A stretch of DNA of 7,550 bases from Bacteroidia bacterium (GTDB lineage Bacteria > Bacteroidota > Bacteroidia > Flavobacteriales > NORP286), in NCBI GenBank assembly GCA_016763665.1, contig JAESTI010000225.1, forward strand, positions 1 through 7,550, read 5' to 3'. This document shows, piece by piece, positions 1 to 5,980 of the stretch. Position numbers and translations under genes: made by a program. Positions within the stretch are counted from its first letter, which is position 1; each line of letters starts with the position of its first letter. The notes beneath the pieces were generated by a model that saw nothing but the letters and a program-made list of their open reading frames with translations, made no database searches and had not been told where the DNA came from.

Positions 1-270
1 AGTACATTAACGGCTATTGCTTTGTTGTTTGCATTATATTTACTAAAACCCGCTCCATTTTGTGTGTTTGATGAGGTTGACGCTCCTTTAGATGATACCA
101 ACATCGAGAAGTTCAACAAGATCATCAAAAAGTTCTCGGAAAAATCACAGTTTATTCTTATAACCCACAACCACCGCACCATGGCCCATACAGATATTAT
201 GTATGGCATCACCATGCCCGAACAAGGAATCTCGAAAGTAGTTCCAGTTGATTTGAGGAAGGCGAGCTAA
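1..270 (+). CDS. smc: Chromosome segregation protein SMC, C-terminal end (5' truncated)
   Basis: This is the last 89 codons of an SMC-family ATPase; the frame is open to the left edge, so the gene starts outside the window. SMC dimers, with kleisin partners, organise and segregate the chromosome. The fragment begins with STLTA, which normally follows directly after the ABC signature (LSGGEK-type) motif. It then shows the Walker B/D-loop CVFDEVDAPLDD at fragment residues 21-32, with catalytic Glu25, and the switch histidine in ITHNHRTM (His56). DEVDAPLDD is typical of true SMC rather than RecN or SbcC. The protein ends normally at TAA, so only the N-terminal part is missing. A start placed at the internal TTG (position 22) would be wrong because homology continues upstream of it. 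The next gene is convergent, across a repeat-rich spacer. Confidence 0.93.
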   Translation, partial: STLTAIALLFALYLLKPAPFCVFDEVDAPLDDTNIEKFNKIIKKFSEKSQFILITHNHRTMAHTDIMYGITMPEQGISKVVPVDLRKAS

Positions 271-324
271 CATCAAATTTTACAACTGCTTAGCTGAGTA
301 TGCGAGTAAGGTAAATGTAAAACG

Positions 325-355
325 GTTTATGGGTTTGTAAAATAGTTTATGGGTT
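325..355. repeat. Short direct repeat GTTTATGGGTT (two copies)
   Basis: The 11-mer GTTTATGGGTT occurs exactly at 325-335 and 345-355, 20 bp apart, in the spacer after smc. The second copy runs into the left arm of the inverted repeat at 351-405. The core AATAGTTTAT (341-350) recurs at 2500-2509 and 2528-2537 in the DUF1599/folP spacer, suggesting related intergenic sequence. Confidence 0.7.
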
Positions 356-405
356 GAAAGGTTTATAAGTTTATTCAATCTGTCAACTCATCAACCTTTC
401 AACCC
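351..405. repeat. 13-bp perfect inverted repeat in smc/porT convergent spacer
   Basis: GGGTTGAAAGGTT (351-363) is exactly complementary to AACCTTTCAACCC (393-405), with 29 nt between the arms. It lies between two convergent genes, so a transcript from either side could fold it. It has no clean T-run directly after the stem, so calling it a terminator is only an inference; a bidirectional terminator or mRNA 3'-end stabiliser is possible. Confidence 0.6.
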
Positions 406-414
406 TTCAACCTT
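375..414. repeat. Five phased octamers, consensus TCAACCYT
   Basis: Five consecutive 8-base units lie exactly in phase: TCAATCTG (375-382), TCAACTCA (383-390), TCAACCTT (391-398), TCAACCCT (399-406) and TCAACCTT (407-414). All share TCAA and degenerate toward the left. The array ends 9 bases from the porT stop codon. Its units 3 and 4 supply the right arm of the inverted repeat at 351-405. Confidence 0.75.
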
Positions 415-423
415 TTAAAACTC

Positions 424-1113
424 TTACTCAAAGTGCATCGAAATAAGAACAGCTCTTGATAAGAGTTTATCAATCTGAGATGACCAAATGTGATTTTCAG
501 GCAATAACACATTATTAAGACCATTGGTTTTTTTTATCTCAATAGAAAACTTAAAGATGGGATAATAGAAATCAAAACCAAGCCCATATTCATAAGCCCA
601 GTTTGCCCGGTATAAGCGAGGCTTTACTTCATCATTAACTTCTAATTGAACTCTTGCCTGAGAGGCCATATCAATACTGTACTTCCCTCCTCCAAATACA
701 TAAACCCTCATATTTTTAAATCTATCAGATTTATATTTGATGAATAAGGGTAATTCTGCAAAAGTAGATTCAATAGTCTTTGTGTGGAATTTATTATTAA
801 CGAATGTGTATTCTACTTTTCGCTGAGCAAAAGAAAGCGTTGGTATAAATCGAAGATTAAAATACTTCCCCATCCTGATATCACTAATAATACCCATGTT
901 GATACCTTGCTTTGGGGAAGATTCTACAATAAATAAAGTATCATTATACAGAAAATCTGCTTTATGTTCTACCCTGAAATAAGTATAATTAAGACCAAGA
1001 GAAATACCAAAGTGGAGAAATTTAGCATCATAAGTTGGAAGGTTCTTTTGTGCATAAGTACCAAAAGAGATAAAGGAAAGACTTAGGAGTAATATATTTC
1101 TAATCAATCTCAT
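424..1113 (-). CDS. porT: PorT/SprT-like outer membrane protein of the type IX secretion system
   Basis: This 229-residue predicted outer-membrane beta-barrel protein has a signal peptide at residues 1-21 (basic MRLIR, hydrophobic core, likely cleavage after TYA). PorT (SprT in gliding flavobacteria) is needed for type IX secretion of CTD-tagged proteins. Family-like stretches are QGINMGIISDIRMGKYFNLR (69-88), IPTLSFAQRKVEY (90-102), and FAELPLFIKYKSDR (118-131) followed by NMRVYVFGGGKYSID. The remainder is alternating polar and aromatic strands ending in VLISMHFE, consistent with a barrel. It lies 81 bp downstream of ubiE on the same strand, and ubiE-porT adjacency is, as I recall, common in this phylum. 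The ATG start at 1113 is fixed by the signal peptide. A generic porin-family barrel is the alternative, but the FAELPLFIKYKS segment favours PorT. Confidence 0.82.
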   Translation of the reverse strand: MRLIRNILLLSLSFISFGTYAQKNLPTYDAKFLHFGISLGLNYTYFRVEHKADFLYNDTLFIVESSPKQGINMGIISDIRMGKYFNLRFIPTLSFAQRKVEYTFVNNKFHTKTIESTFAELPLFIKYKSDRFKNMRVYVFGGGKYSIDMASQARVQLEVNDEVKPRLYRANWAYEYGLGFDFYYPIFKFSIEIKKTNGLNNVLLPENHIWSSQIDKLLSRAVLISMHFE

Positions 1114-1194
1114 AAAATCAACAATATAAACTCAATGGGTAGCTTCAATATTGCAGAAATTTACACAATAAGCTGATTATCAATAATATATATT

Positions 1195-1917
1195 TTACTT
1201 GCGGGCTATATAAATGGAACTAATACCAAATGTTAAGGGAATACATTTTGTTTCCTTATAGCCAATATCTTCTAATATTTTAAGGAAATCATCTGCATCA
1301 GGAAATGCAATTACCGATTCAGGCAAGTAAGTGTATGCAGTACTATCTTTTGAGATCAACTTCCCGATCAATGGAAGTATCTTTAAAAAATAAAATTCAT
1401 AAACCTGCTTGAATAAAAACATTTTAGGCTTGGAAAACTCGAGGATCGCTAATACCCCATCAGTTTTAAGCACTCTATACATGTCACTTAATCCTTTCTC
1501 CAGATTTTCGAAGTTGCGAACTCCAAACCCCACTGTTATAGCATCAAACCTGTTATCATCAAACGGCAAATTCTCTGCATCGCCTTTTTGTAATTCGATG
1601 ATTTCTGTAAGTCCTTTCTTTTGGATCTTCTCTTTGCCAACAGCCAACATCTCTTCAGAAATATCAATTCCATTTACTTTTGTTGGATTTAGATTTACTG
1701 CTTCAATCGCAAAATCACCAGTTCCGGTGGCTACATCGAGAATATATTTAGGATTATATTTTTTAAGTAAGCCTATTACCTTTTTCCGCCAAAGTATATC
1801 TATTCCACAAGAAAGTACATGGTTAATTAAATCGTATTTGGGAGCAATGTTGTCGAACATCGCTTCAACTTGCTGCTTTTTACTGGTACTTAGATCTTTA
1901 TAGGGAGTAATGCTCAC
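1195..1917 (-). CDS. ubiE: Demethylmenaquinone methyltransferase (UbiE/MenG)
   Basis: This SAM-dependent C-methyltransferase performs the last step of menaquinone synthesis, demethylmenaquinone to menaquinone. Bacteroidota generally use menaquinone, so MenG is the likely role. With the GTG start chosen here (240 aa) the landmarks are MFDNIAPKYD (20-29), the SAM-binding motif I DVATGTGDFA (61-70), the acidic loop GIDISEEM (83-90), GDAENLPFDD (112-121), the family signature VGFGVRNFEN (129-138), RVLKTDG, and YLPESVIAFPD near the C-terminus. The open frame extends to a TTG at 1947, which would give 250 aa and overlap the DUF1599 stop by 20 bp. The GTG at 1917 gives the family-like N-terminus (M)SITPYKDLSTSKKQQVE and a 10-bp gap, so I prefer it. 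It is probably cotranscribed with DUF1599 and porT. Confidence 0.93.
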   Translation of the reverse strand: MSITPYKDLSTSKKQQVEAMFDNIAPKYDLINHVLSCGIDILWRKKVIGLLKKYNPKYILDVATGTGDFAIEAVNLNPTKVNGIDISEEMLAVGKEKIQKKGLTEIIELQKGDAENLPFDDNRFDAITVGFGVRNFENLEKGLSDMYRVLKTDGVLAILEFSKPKMFLFKQVYEFYFLKILPLIGKLISKDSTAYTYLPESVIAFPDADDFLKILEDIGYKETKCIPLTFGISSIYIARK

Positions 1918-1927
1918 GAGATAGGGA

Positions 1928-2488
1928 TTATTCTTTTTTAACTCCAAATTTCAAGTGGATCATGGCAAAAACGGAGTAATTCATAATATCATAGTAATTG
2001 GCATCTATTCCTTCTGAAATAAGCGTCTCCCCTTGATTATCCTCAATTTGTTTGATCCTGAGTATTTTCATTAAAATAAGATCGGTAAATGAGCTCATCC
2101 TCATATCGCGCCAAGCCTCCCCATAATCGTGGTTTTTGTTTTCCATTAAAGATTTAGAAGTTGCAGTAAAATCATCAAATTTCGTAATCACACTTTCCAC
2201 AGGCAATTCTAAATCATCCATTCCATTATCTTTATATCCCAACTGGATCAATGCTATTACGCAATAATTAATAATGCCAATGTATTCGGATTCAACTCCT
2301 TCCTCTATTTTTTGAGTTCCTTTTTCATCAATGCTCCTTACCCTTTGAGCCTTAATAAATACTTGATCTGTAATTGATTTTAACCTGAGCACTCTCCATG
2401 CAGTACCGTAATCTTTCGTTTTTTTTACGAAAATATCACGACAAATATTTATAATTGCATCGTATTGAGAAGAGGTATCAGTTGCCAT
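1928..2488 (-). CDS. DUF1599-family protein with internal duplication
   Basis: This 186-residue soluble protein with no signal peptide or membrane segment resembles DUF1599, which I recall is also called a nucleotide modification associated domain; its reaction is not established. It consists of two copies of one module, about residues 14-83 and 109-179. Each carries K-x-(K/H)DYG-x-AWR, R-x-(K/S)S-x-TD, an Arg/Lys-rich helix, G-x-x-x-I-x-EG, and Y-x-x-I-x-NY-x-x-x-A-x-I-x-L. The first DYG is at 26-28 and the second at 121-123. Because the histidine/acidic residues of known enzymes are not obvious, I assign no activity. It is divergent from folP across a 99-bp spacer and its stop lies next to the ubiE start. 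In this phylum such proteins recur beside folP, which may hint at a folate or nucleotide link (inference). Confidence 0.8.
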   Translation of the reverse strand: MATDTSSQYDAIINICRDIFVKKTKDYGTAWRVLRLKSITDQVFIKAQRVRSIDEKGTQKIEEGVESEYIGIINYCVIALIQLGYKDNGMDDLELPVESVITKFDDFTATSKSLMENKNHDYGEAWRDMRMSSFTDLILMKILRIKQIEDNQGETLISEGIDANYYDIMNYSVFAMIHLKFGVKKE

Positions 2489-2494
2489 TTCTTA

Positions 2495-2550
2495 TAGTAA
2501 ATAGTTTATAGCGAATAGCTGGTAGTAAATAGTTTATAAACGAATAGCTG
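2495..2550. repeat. Imperfect tandem duplication of a 27-28 bp unit in divergent spacer
   Basis: TAGTAAATAGTTTATA is repeated exactly at 2495-2510 and 2523-2538, each copy followed by CGAATAGCTG (2512-2521 and 2541-2550). The second copy has one extra base between the two blocks. The repeat fills most of the intergenic DNA between the divergent DUF1599 and folP starts, where both promoters should lie. The contained TAGTTTAT resembles but does not match the Bacteroidota -7 element TAnnTTTG. Confidence 0.75.
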
Positions 2551-2587
2551 ATAGAACGAATACACGAATTAACGATTTTACGAATAC
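2540..2587. repeat. Phased ACGAAT octamers abutting the folP start codon
   Basis: Eight-base units lie in register: ACGAATAG (2540), a degenerate CTGATAGA (2548), ACGAATAC (2556), ACGAATTA (2564), ACGATTTT (2572) and ACGAATAC (2580-2587). The last unit ends on the base before the folP ATG, so the array occupies the whole 5' leader and any ribosome-binding region. Confidence 0.7.
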
Positions 2588-3445
2588 ATGAATTGGGAGG
2601 CCAAAGATACGTTTTTTTGTACAAACAAAACCCTTAATTGCAACGGTAGACTGGTTGATTTATCCACACCGATTGTAATGGGAATTGTAAATGTGACACC
2701 TGATTCATTTTATGATGGTGGTGATCTAAACTCTGAGGGTGACCTGTTAAAAAAAGTTGAAAAACATATTAATGAAGGTGCTTCAATTATTGATATCGGA
2801 GGTTACTCTTCAAGGCCTGGAGCAGATAATGTTGAAGAAACTGAGGAATTTGATCGAGTAATTCCAGCAATAAGATCCATCCTTAAACAGTTTCCCGATG
2901 TAATTATTTCTTTAGATACTTTTAGATCTAAAATAGCTCAGGAAGGAATTAATGAAGGGGTTGTTATCATTAATGATATTTCCGGAGGGAAATTAGATGA
3001 TAAGATGTACGAAGTAGTATCTAACAATAGTACACCATATATAATCATGCACATGCCCGGAACTCCGCAAACTATGCAGGGAAATATATCTTATAATGAT
3101 GTTACCACAGGTATAGCGAAGTACTTTTCTGGCATTATTGAAAAACTTAAGGGCTATAACATTAATGATGTAATTTTGGACCCGGGATTTGGATTTGGGA
3201 AAACTCTGGAGCATAATTATGAACTTTTAAAAAACTTACCCCACTTTAAAATGTTTAGATTACCAATTTTAGTAGGAATATCAAGAAAATCAATGATCTG
3301 TAAGGCTTTAAATGTAGATCCTGAAAATGCTTTGAATGGAACAACCGCAGCTCATACCATTGCTTTGATGAATGGAGCAAACATACTAAGAGTGCATGAT
3401 GTGAAGGAAGCTGTAGAAGCGATCAAAATTGTAAACCAACTATAA
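2588..3445 (+). CDS. folP: Dihydropteroate synthase
   Basis: This cytoplasmic TIM-barrel enzyme condenses p-aminobenzoate with dihydropterin pyrophosphate to make dihydropteroate in folate synthesis; it is the sulfonamide target. The length of 285 aa is normal. In order the motifs are MGIVNVTPDSFYDGG (31-45), the pABA/sulfonamide loop DIGGYSSRPGA (69-79; Ser75 where many enzymes have Thr), ISLDTFR (107-113), NDISGG (129-134), the pterin-site DPGFGFGK (198-205), GISRKSM (230-236) and the C-terminal RVHDV (268-272). All key residues look intact. The ATG at 2588 is preceded by no Shine-Dalgarno sequence, only by an octamer array. It is divergent from DUF1599 and followed, after a palindromic spacer that begins inside its stop codon, by a GNAT gene and cdaA on the same strand. 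Confidence 0.97.
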   Translation: MNWEAKDTFFCTNKTLNCNGRLVDLSTPIVMGIVNVTPDSFYDGGDLNSEGDLLKKVEKHINEGASIIDIGGYSSRPGADNVEETEEFDRVIPAIRSILKQFPDVIISLDTFRSKIAQEGINEGVVIINDISGGKLDDKMYEVVSNNSTPYIIMHMPGTPQTMQGNISYNDVTTGIAKYFSGIIEKLKGYNINDVILDPGFGFGKTLEHNYELLKNLPHFKMFRLPILVGISRKSMICKALNVDPENALNGTTAAHTIALMNGANILRVHDVKEAVEAIKIVNQL

Positions 3446-3568
3446 ATCCTAAACTCTAAATCTTAAACAATGTCAAATGAATAAAATTTTAAATTCAAAA
3501 CATTCATTTAGTTGTAAAGCAATGTTTAAGACATTTAATATTGGATTTTAGAATTTGTTTAGGATTTA
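3443..3568. repeat. Nested palindromic intergenic element with heptamer repeats
   Basis: Three nested inverted pairs share a common centre: TAAATCCTAAAC (3443-3454) with GTTTAGGATTTA (3557-3568), perfect over 12 bp; CTTAAAC (3462-3468) with GTTTAAG (3524-3530); and AAATGAAT (3475-3482) with ATTCATTT (3502-3509). The left side is built of in-phase heptamers TAAATCC, TAAACTC, TAAATCT, TAAACAA (3443-3470). The right side carries inverted heptamers GGATTTA, GAAATTA, GATATTA, GAAATTT (3562-3589). The left arm begins in the folP stop codon. I see no credible ORF. It may be a miniature element, a remnant, or an mRNA-folding spacer; which one is not decidable here. Confidence 0.65.
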
Positions 3569-3601
3569 GAAATTAGATATTAGAAATTTGTTTACTGTGT
3601 T

Positions 3602-4003
3602 ATGATATCTTACCTAGATAATATTACTTCCATTTCTGCTGATGAGTTAATAGGTTTTTTTGTTGGCTGGCCAAACCCTCCTACTCCAAAAAAACATTTA
3701 GATATCCTAAAAAATAGTTCTCATGTAATCCTGGCAAAAGATGACGAAACAGGTAAGATTATTGGATTCATTAATGCAATTTCAGATAAAGCAATATCAG
3801 CTTATATCCCACTTTTAGAAGTATTGCCAGAATATCAAGGTAACAATATTGGCAAAGAATTAGTACAAAGGATGTTGAATAAGCTTAAAGACTACTATAT
3901 GGTTGATTTGTGCTGTGATGAAAAACTAAGCACATTTTATGATAAATTTGGCATGACAAAAACTACTGGAATGATATTGAGAAATTATGAAAAGCTAAAT
4001 TAA
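3602..4003 (+). CDS. GNAT-family N-acetyltransferase
   Basis: This small single-domain protein of 133 aa has a GNAT fold and presumably transfers acetyl from acetyl-CoA to an unknown amine. Visible parts are beta strand 4 with motif A, IPLLEVLPEYQGNNIGKEL (69-87). There the acetyl-CoA pyrophosphate loop reads Q79-G-N-N-I-G84, so the usual second Gly of Q-x-x-G-x-G/A is Asn. The C-terminal CDEKLSTFYDKFGMTKTTGM (105-124) is the typical FYxKFGF-type motif B region. The N-terminus carries DELIGFFVGWPNPPTP, which suggests a small phosphatase-free acetyltransferase of the kind with a WPNPPT-type substrate loop; the substrate cannot be read from sequence. The stop overlaps the cdaA start (TAATG), implying translational coupling. 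An ATG at 3602 fits the family length; no Shine-Dalgarno is seen. Confidence 0.82.
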   Translation: MISYLDNITSISADELIGFFVGWPNPPTPKKHLDILKNSSHVILAKDDETGKIIGFINAISDKAISAYIPLLEVLPEYQGNNIGKELVQRMLNKLKDYYMVDLCCDEKLSTFYDKFGMTKTTGMILRNYEKLN

Positions 4004-4803
4004 TGGAGTTATTTGATATAGGGTTTTTAACAATAAGACTTTGGGATATCATTGATATCCTCTTGGTTGCTTATTTATTATACCAATTATATGCACTTTT
4101 AAGAGGTAGTGTAGCCATCAACATTTTCATTGGGCTTCTTTCCATCTATTTGCTCTGGCTGCTTGTAAAAGCCTTACAAATGCAGCTTTTAGCGGGAATA
4201 TTAGGCCAATTCATAGGAGTTGGTGTCTTAGCATTAATTGTAGTTTTTCAACAGGAAATAAGAAGGTTCTTGATCTTGCTCGGAAAACAAAGTTTCCTCA
4301 ATAAAGACAGTTACTGGAGCAGGTTTTTACCCTGGAATTGGAAAATTGAAAGGGAGGACCATATAAACTTTGGGCCAATAGTTAAAGCAGTTAACAGCAT
4401 GGCATTAAAAAAAATAGGAGCTATTATCGCTATTACTAAAGATGCTGAATTGAAATACTATATTGAATCTGGAGAAAAAATGGATGCAACGGTTTCTGCA
4501 TCATTATTAGAAAGCATATTTAGTAAAAATAGCCCTTTGCATGATGGGGCAGTCATCATTAATGACAATGAAATTAAAGCAGCGAGATGTGTATTACCGC
4601 TTACCGAAAAAACTGACCTACCTATCCATTTCGGACTTAGACACCGTGCTGCAATTGGCCTTACGGAAAACAGTGATGCCATAGCATTAGTGGTTTCTGA
4701 AGAGACCGGTAATATTTCTATATCAAGAAAAGGGGAAATCTCCTATAATGTTGATAAAGACAAGTTAGAAGAAAAACTGGAGGACCATATAAATGAAGAT
4801 TAG
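4003..4803 (+). CDS. cdaA: Membrane diadenylate cyclase CdaA (DisA_N / TIGR00159 type)
   Basis: This enzyme condenses two ATP into the second messenger c-di-AMP, which in other bacteria controls potassium and osmotic balance and envelope homeostasis. The 266-aa protein has three N-terminal transmembrane helices (about 14-33, 37-58, 62-83) and then a cytosolic DAC domain. The catalytic motifs are intact: SPLHDGAVII with DGA at 181-183, and GLRHRAAIGLTE with RHR at 213-215, followed by VVSEETG (230-236) and a charged C-terminal tail. This architecture matches CdaA rather than soluble DisA or CdaS. The ATG uses the last base of the upstream GNAT stop. No ybbR/cdaR regulator or glmM gene follows, unlike the Firmicutes operon; the next gene is convergent only 22 bp away. 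Confidence 0.95.
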   Translation: MELFDIGFLTIRLWDIIDILLVAYLLYQLYALLRGSVAINIFIGLLSIYLLWLLVKALQMQLLAGILGQFIGVGVLALIVVFQQEIRRFLILLGKQSFLNKDSYWSRFLPWNWKIEREDHINFGPIVKAVNSMALKKIGAIIAITKDAELKYYIESGEKMDATVSASLLESIFSKNSPLHDGAVIINDNEIKAARCVLPLTEKTDLPIHFGLRHRAAIGLTENSDAIALVVSEETGNISISRKGEISYNVDKDKLEEKLEDHINED

Positions 4804-4812
4804 ACAATAGCT

Positions 4813-4840
4813 AGCACCGTAGTGCTTAAGTATTGGCACT
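4813..4840. terminator. Possible small hairpins between convergent cdaA and lipoprotein genes
   Basis: AGCAC (4813-4817), a 4-base loop, and GTGCT (4822-4826) form a 5-bp stem. An alternative stem pairs AGTGC (4821-4825) with GCACT (4836-4840). They sit in the 22-bp convergent gap and the last codons of the lipoprotein gene. No T-run follows, so termination is only a guess from position. Confidence 0.25.
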
Positions 4841-5350
4841 ATCTTGTTTAGCTTCAAACTGCTTTAGCAATTCCTCCACTGGTTTTCCAAGATTATCAAT
4901 TGAGAACTTCGCATCTTTAGCTAGGTCATGATCTGGATACTTTTCTAAAAACATCTTGTAGTGTTTTTCGGCCATTCCTAAATCTCCAATATGATTTTCA
5001 TAAATAAATCCCTGAATGAACACGCAAGAAGCTGCTCTTGAATCGTCAGCGTATCGCTTAGAATAGGTTCCGTATAGGTTGATAGCCTTTTTGAACTGCA
5101 TTAAACTATTGGCAGTTTCAGCAGCACTGTATAAATACCCTTGTGCTTTTTCGTGTTCCTTGTGATTTGTAATGAACTCCTCATATTTTACCAAAAGATC
5201 ATTAGCTATATTCTTATCAAATTTTGCTGATTTAGAATATAATTGATCTTCCAGTACTTCGATCTCTTCGATCCTCTGGATATCACCCGGTGAGCATCCT
5301 GTAAATATTACTAAAAAACAAAGCGATATAATAATATATATTTTATTCAT
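4826..5350 (-). CDS. Tetratricopeptide-like lipoprotein
   Basis: This 174-aa protein has a lipoprotein signal: MNK, hydrophobic core IYIIISLCFLVI, then FTGC with the lipidated Cys at residue 19. Phe at -3 is a weaker lipobox residue. Ser20 follows. The mature part is helical and tetratricopeptide-like (about 70-155), including KAINLYGTYSKRYADDSRAA and AEKHYKMFLEKYPDHDLAKD, the KxYPxHxxAxxA pattern of BamD/YbgF-type repeats. It is shorter than BamD, so I give no gene name; a role in envelope complex assembly is inference. The open frame reaches a TTG at 5356, two codons further up, but the ATG at 5350 gives the normal lipoprotein N-terminus. It is last in the ruvX-def operon, 46 bp after def. 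Confidence 0.8.
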   Translation of the reverse strand: MNKIYIIISLCFLVIFTGCSPGDIQRIEEIEVLEDQLYSKSAKFDKNIANDLLVKYEEFITNHKEHEKAQGYLYSAAETANSLMQFKKAINLYGTYSKRYADDSRAASCVFIQGFIYENHIGDLGMAEKHYKMFLEKYPDHDLAKDAKFSIDNLGKPVEELLKQFEAKQDSANT

Positions 5351-5396
5351 AATCAAATATTTAAATAACTCTAACTAAATAATAGGTTTAAATATA

Positions 5397-5966
5397 TCAT
5401 TTTTTCTTTTTCTTCTTTTTAACAGGGAATTTCATTTTATAGTCTACTTCAATATCACCTTTTGTTATTTTTTGCAGTCTTCTTTTTAATAACCTTTTCT
5501 TTAAAGATGACAAATGATCTGTAAACAAAATCCCATCAGTATGGTCATGTTCGTGCTGAATTATCCTTGCTGCCAGACCCTCATATTCTTCATCATGAAA
5601 CTCAAAATTCTCATCATAATATTGGATCCTGATAGTTTCGGGCCGTTCAATATCTTCCCTGATTTCCGGAATACTTAAGCATCCTTCATTATAGATTACG
5701 TCATCTCCAACTTCTTCAACAATATAACCATTGATGAACACTTTCTTAAATCCTGCCAATTTTTCCTTATCCCAAGACTCTCCGTCCACAATAAACATCC
5801 TTATTGTCTTGCCAATTTGAGGCGATGCCAATCCCACTCCGTTGGCACTTTGCAGTGTTTCAAACATATCCTCAATCAATTTCTGAAGATTTGGATAGTT
5901 ATCAGAAAGTTCTTTGGTTTCCTTTTTTAAAACCGGATCTCCATATGCAATAATCGGTAGTATCAA
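5397..5966 (-). CDS. def: Peptide deformylase
   Basis: This metalloenzyme removes the N-formyl group from nascent proteins at the ribosome. The three family motifs are present: GVGLASPQIG (43-52; Ser48 where Ala is usual), EGCLSIP (94-100, metal ligand Cys96), and QHEHDHTDG (137-145, ligands His138 and His142, catalytic Glu139; Thr143 where Leu or another hydrophobic residue is frequent). The N-terminus MILPIIAYGDPVLKK matches the family start exactly and is encoded by TTG at 5966; no ATG or GTG is available in frame just upstream, so TTG is the likely start. The 189-aa protein ends in seven consecutive lysines (183-189). It follows ruvX by 14 bp and is surely cotranscribed. Confidence 0.96.
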   Translation of the reverse strand: MILPIIAYGDPVLKKETKELSDNYPNLQKLIEDMFETLQSANGVGLASPQIGKTIRMFIVDGESWDKEKLAGFKKVFINGYIVEEVGDDVIYNEGCLSIPEIREDIERPETIRIQYYDENFEFHDEEYEGLAARIIQHEHDHTDGILFTDHLSSLKKRLLKRRLQKITKGDIEVDYKMKFPVKKKKKKK

Positions 5967-5980
5967 TTTAACAGCACTTT

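Noticed and set aside
375..414. CRISPR-like array
   Set aside because: Units are 8 bp and contiguous without spacers; no cas genes nearby.
1409..1903. 164-codon plus-strand open frame
   Set aside because: It lies wholly antisense to ubiE, whose family motifs are clear; the translation has no recognisable domain.
2993..3214. 73-codon minus-strand open frame inside folP
   Set aside because: Antisense shadow of intact folP motifs; no independent start signal or domain.
3446..3601. Riboswitch or small RNA gene before the GNAT gene
   Set aside because: No conserved riboswitch motif is seen and the stems are very AT-rich; left as a repeat element instead.
4458..4682. 74-codon minus-strand open frame inside cdaA
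   Set aside because: Antisense to the DAC catalytic domain, including DGA and RHR; no domain of its own.
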